A DNA stretch of 7,052 nt from Vulcanimicrobiota bacterium (GTDB taxonomy: Bacteria > Vulcanimicrobiota > Vulcanimicrobiia > Vulcanimicrobiales > Vulcanimicrobiaceae): contig JASHXG010000002.1 of assembly GCA_030043675.1 (NCBI GenBank), forward strand, positions 1 through 7,052, read 5' to 3'. Shown piece by piece: positions 6,449 through 7,052 of the stretch (within the stretch, counting starts at the first letter, position 1; every line of letters starts with the position of its first letter). A program made the translations under genes and the position numbers. The notes under the pieces are model-generated. The model did no database searches, was not told the DNA's origin, and worked only from the letters and a program-made list of their open reading frames with translations.

Positions 6449-7052
6449 GTGAAGAATGCGCCGCTGTCGCACGTTACTGCGACGCTGCTGCTGCCTGCGT
6501 TCCTGGTCGTGACACTGGGATTGGCGGTGTTGGGAGCCTTTCAGACGCGAGCACAGATTAGCGAAACGTTCGCGCGCCAAACCCAGATCCAACAGGCGCA
6601 GATCGCTCTCGAAGAGCTGCTGCGCTTGCAGATCGACGAAGAAAACTCGCTCCGGGGCTATTCGCTGACGCACGACCCATTCTACGTTTCCCAGTATCGA
6701 ATGGCGGCGAACGAGTATGACACGACCGAGGACTCGATCCGCGAGACAGTGCGCGAGCAGAACTTGGCCGGCGCGCAGCAGATGCTTGCCGACTACACGC
6801 GATTCCAGCAGGAGTGGCGCACCAACGTGGCCGCTCCGTTGTTGAGTCATCCGAACGAGCAGCTCGACGCGCTCGACAAGCGCAACAAGCTCTACTCCGA
6901 CTACGAGACAAGGACGGTTGCCGCAATCCGTGAAGCGCTGGCCAGCACGAACGAGTTGCTCCAGCACAGCACGCAGATGCAGCTGGATCGAACCTCGTAC
7001 GTGCGCGCCTTCTGGCTCTTGGCTTTTGGTCTCCTGGCGATCTTTCTCAACG
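6449..7052 (+). CDS. Membrane sensor with CHASE3-like extracytoplasmic domain, 3' partial
   Basis: The frame from GTG at 6449 runs to the window edge without a stop (201 codons). The predicted protein has an N-terminal membrane helix at about residues 9-31, a polar, mostly helical region at about 32-183, and a second membrane helix starting near 187 and cut off by the edge. The region between them, with LEELLRLQIDEENSLRGYSL followed by THDPFYVSQY and later QEWRTNVAAPLL, resembles the CHASE3 domain, a four-helix-bundle periplasmic sensor found in histidine kinases, diguanylate cyclases and chemoreceptors. The output domain lies beyond base 7052, so the class of receptor is unknown. GTG at 6449 is the first possible start after the in-frame stop TGA at 6380, and GGTGA sits 7 bases before it. 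It is divergent from the phosphohexomutase operon and may be functionally unrelated. The CHASE3 call is from pattern only. Confidence 0.75.
   Translation, partial: MKNAPLSHVTATLLLPAFLVVTLGLAVLGAFQTRAQISETFARQTQIQQAQIALEELLRLQIDEENSLRGYSLTHDPFYVSQYRMAANEYDTTEDSIRETVREQNLAGAQQMLADYTRFQQEWRTNVAAPLLSHPNEQLDALDKRNKLYSDYETRTVAAIREALASTNELLQHSTQMQLDRTSYVRAFWLLAFGLLAIFLN

Noticed and set aside
6410..6967. 185-codon minus-strand frame upstream of the phosphohexomutase
   Set aside because: It is antisense to the CHASE3-like sensor, whose plus-strand frame has two membrane helices and a recognisable sensor domain.

Overview
This 7,052-base, GC-rich window is almost entirely protein-coding and reads as ordinary bacterial chromosome. 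There are seven genes and only two real intergenic gaps (7 and 38 bases). I see no rRNA, tRNA, CRISPR array, insertion sequence, attachment site or origin. The combination of a B12-dependent methionine synthase, a PQQ-type propeller, an NHL-like lipoprotein propeller, a ManB-type phosphohexomutase with NagA, and a CHASE3-like sensor, with frequent GTG starts and very tight gene packing, fits an environmental high-GC bacterium. The wording of the lipoprotein repeats reminds me of proteins common in Candidatus Eremiobacterota (WPS-2), but this is an impression from memory, not a search. Acidobacteria-like or other soil lineages are not excluded.

Plus strand, 1-3896: a tightly packed run of four genes. 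It begins with the C-terminal activation domain of cobalamin-dependent methionine synthase (metH, cut by the window edge). The MetH stop overlaps the GTG start of a PQQ/quinoprotein-like beta-propeller. That gene's stop overlaps by one base the ATG of a TauE/SafE-family membrane permease. The permease overlaps by 14 bases the start of a lipoprotein with a second, NHL/SMP-30-like propeller. The overlaps suggest one transcript with coupled translation. The joint role of the last three genes is not known from sequence; an envelope module for handling or exporting a small molecule is a hypothesis.

Minus strand, 6410-3904: a two-gene operon. A phosphomannomutase/phosphoglucomutase with all four family signatures comes first, and its last 16 bases overlap the start of N-acetylglucosamine-6-phosphate deacetylase (nagA). 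Together they handle sugar phosphates and amino-sugar phosphates, linking polysaccharide or cell-wall precursor synthesis with amino-sugar recycling. This operon converges on the plus-strand operon at about position 3900, where a hairpin spans both stop codons.

Plus strand, 6449 to the end: the start of a membrane sensor, divergent from the phosphohexomutase. It has two membrane helices around a CHASE3-like four-helix extracytoplasmic domain. Its output domain lies beyond the window. I found no clearly novel system. The most unusual point is the coupling of two unrelated propellers and a permease to metH.
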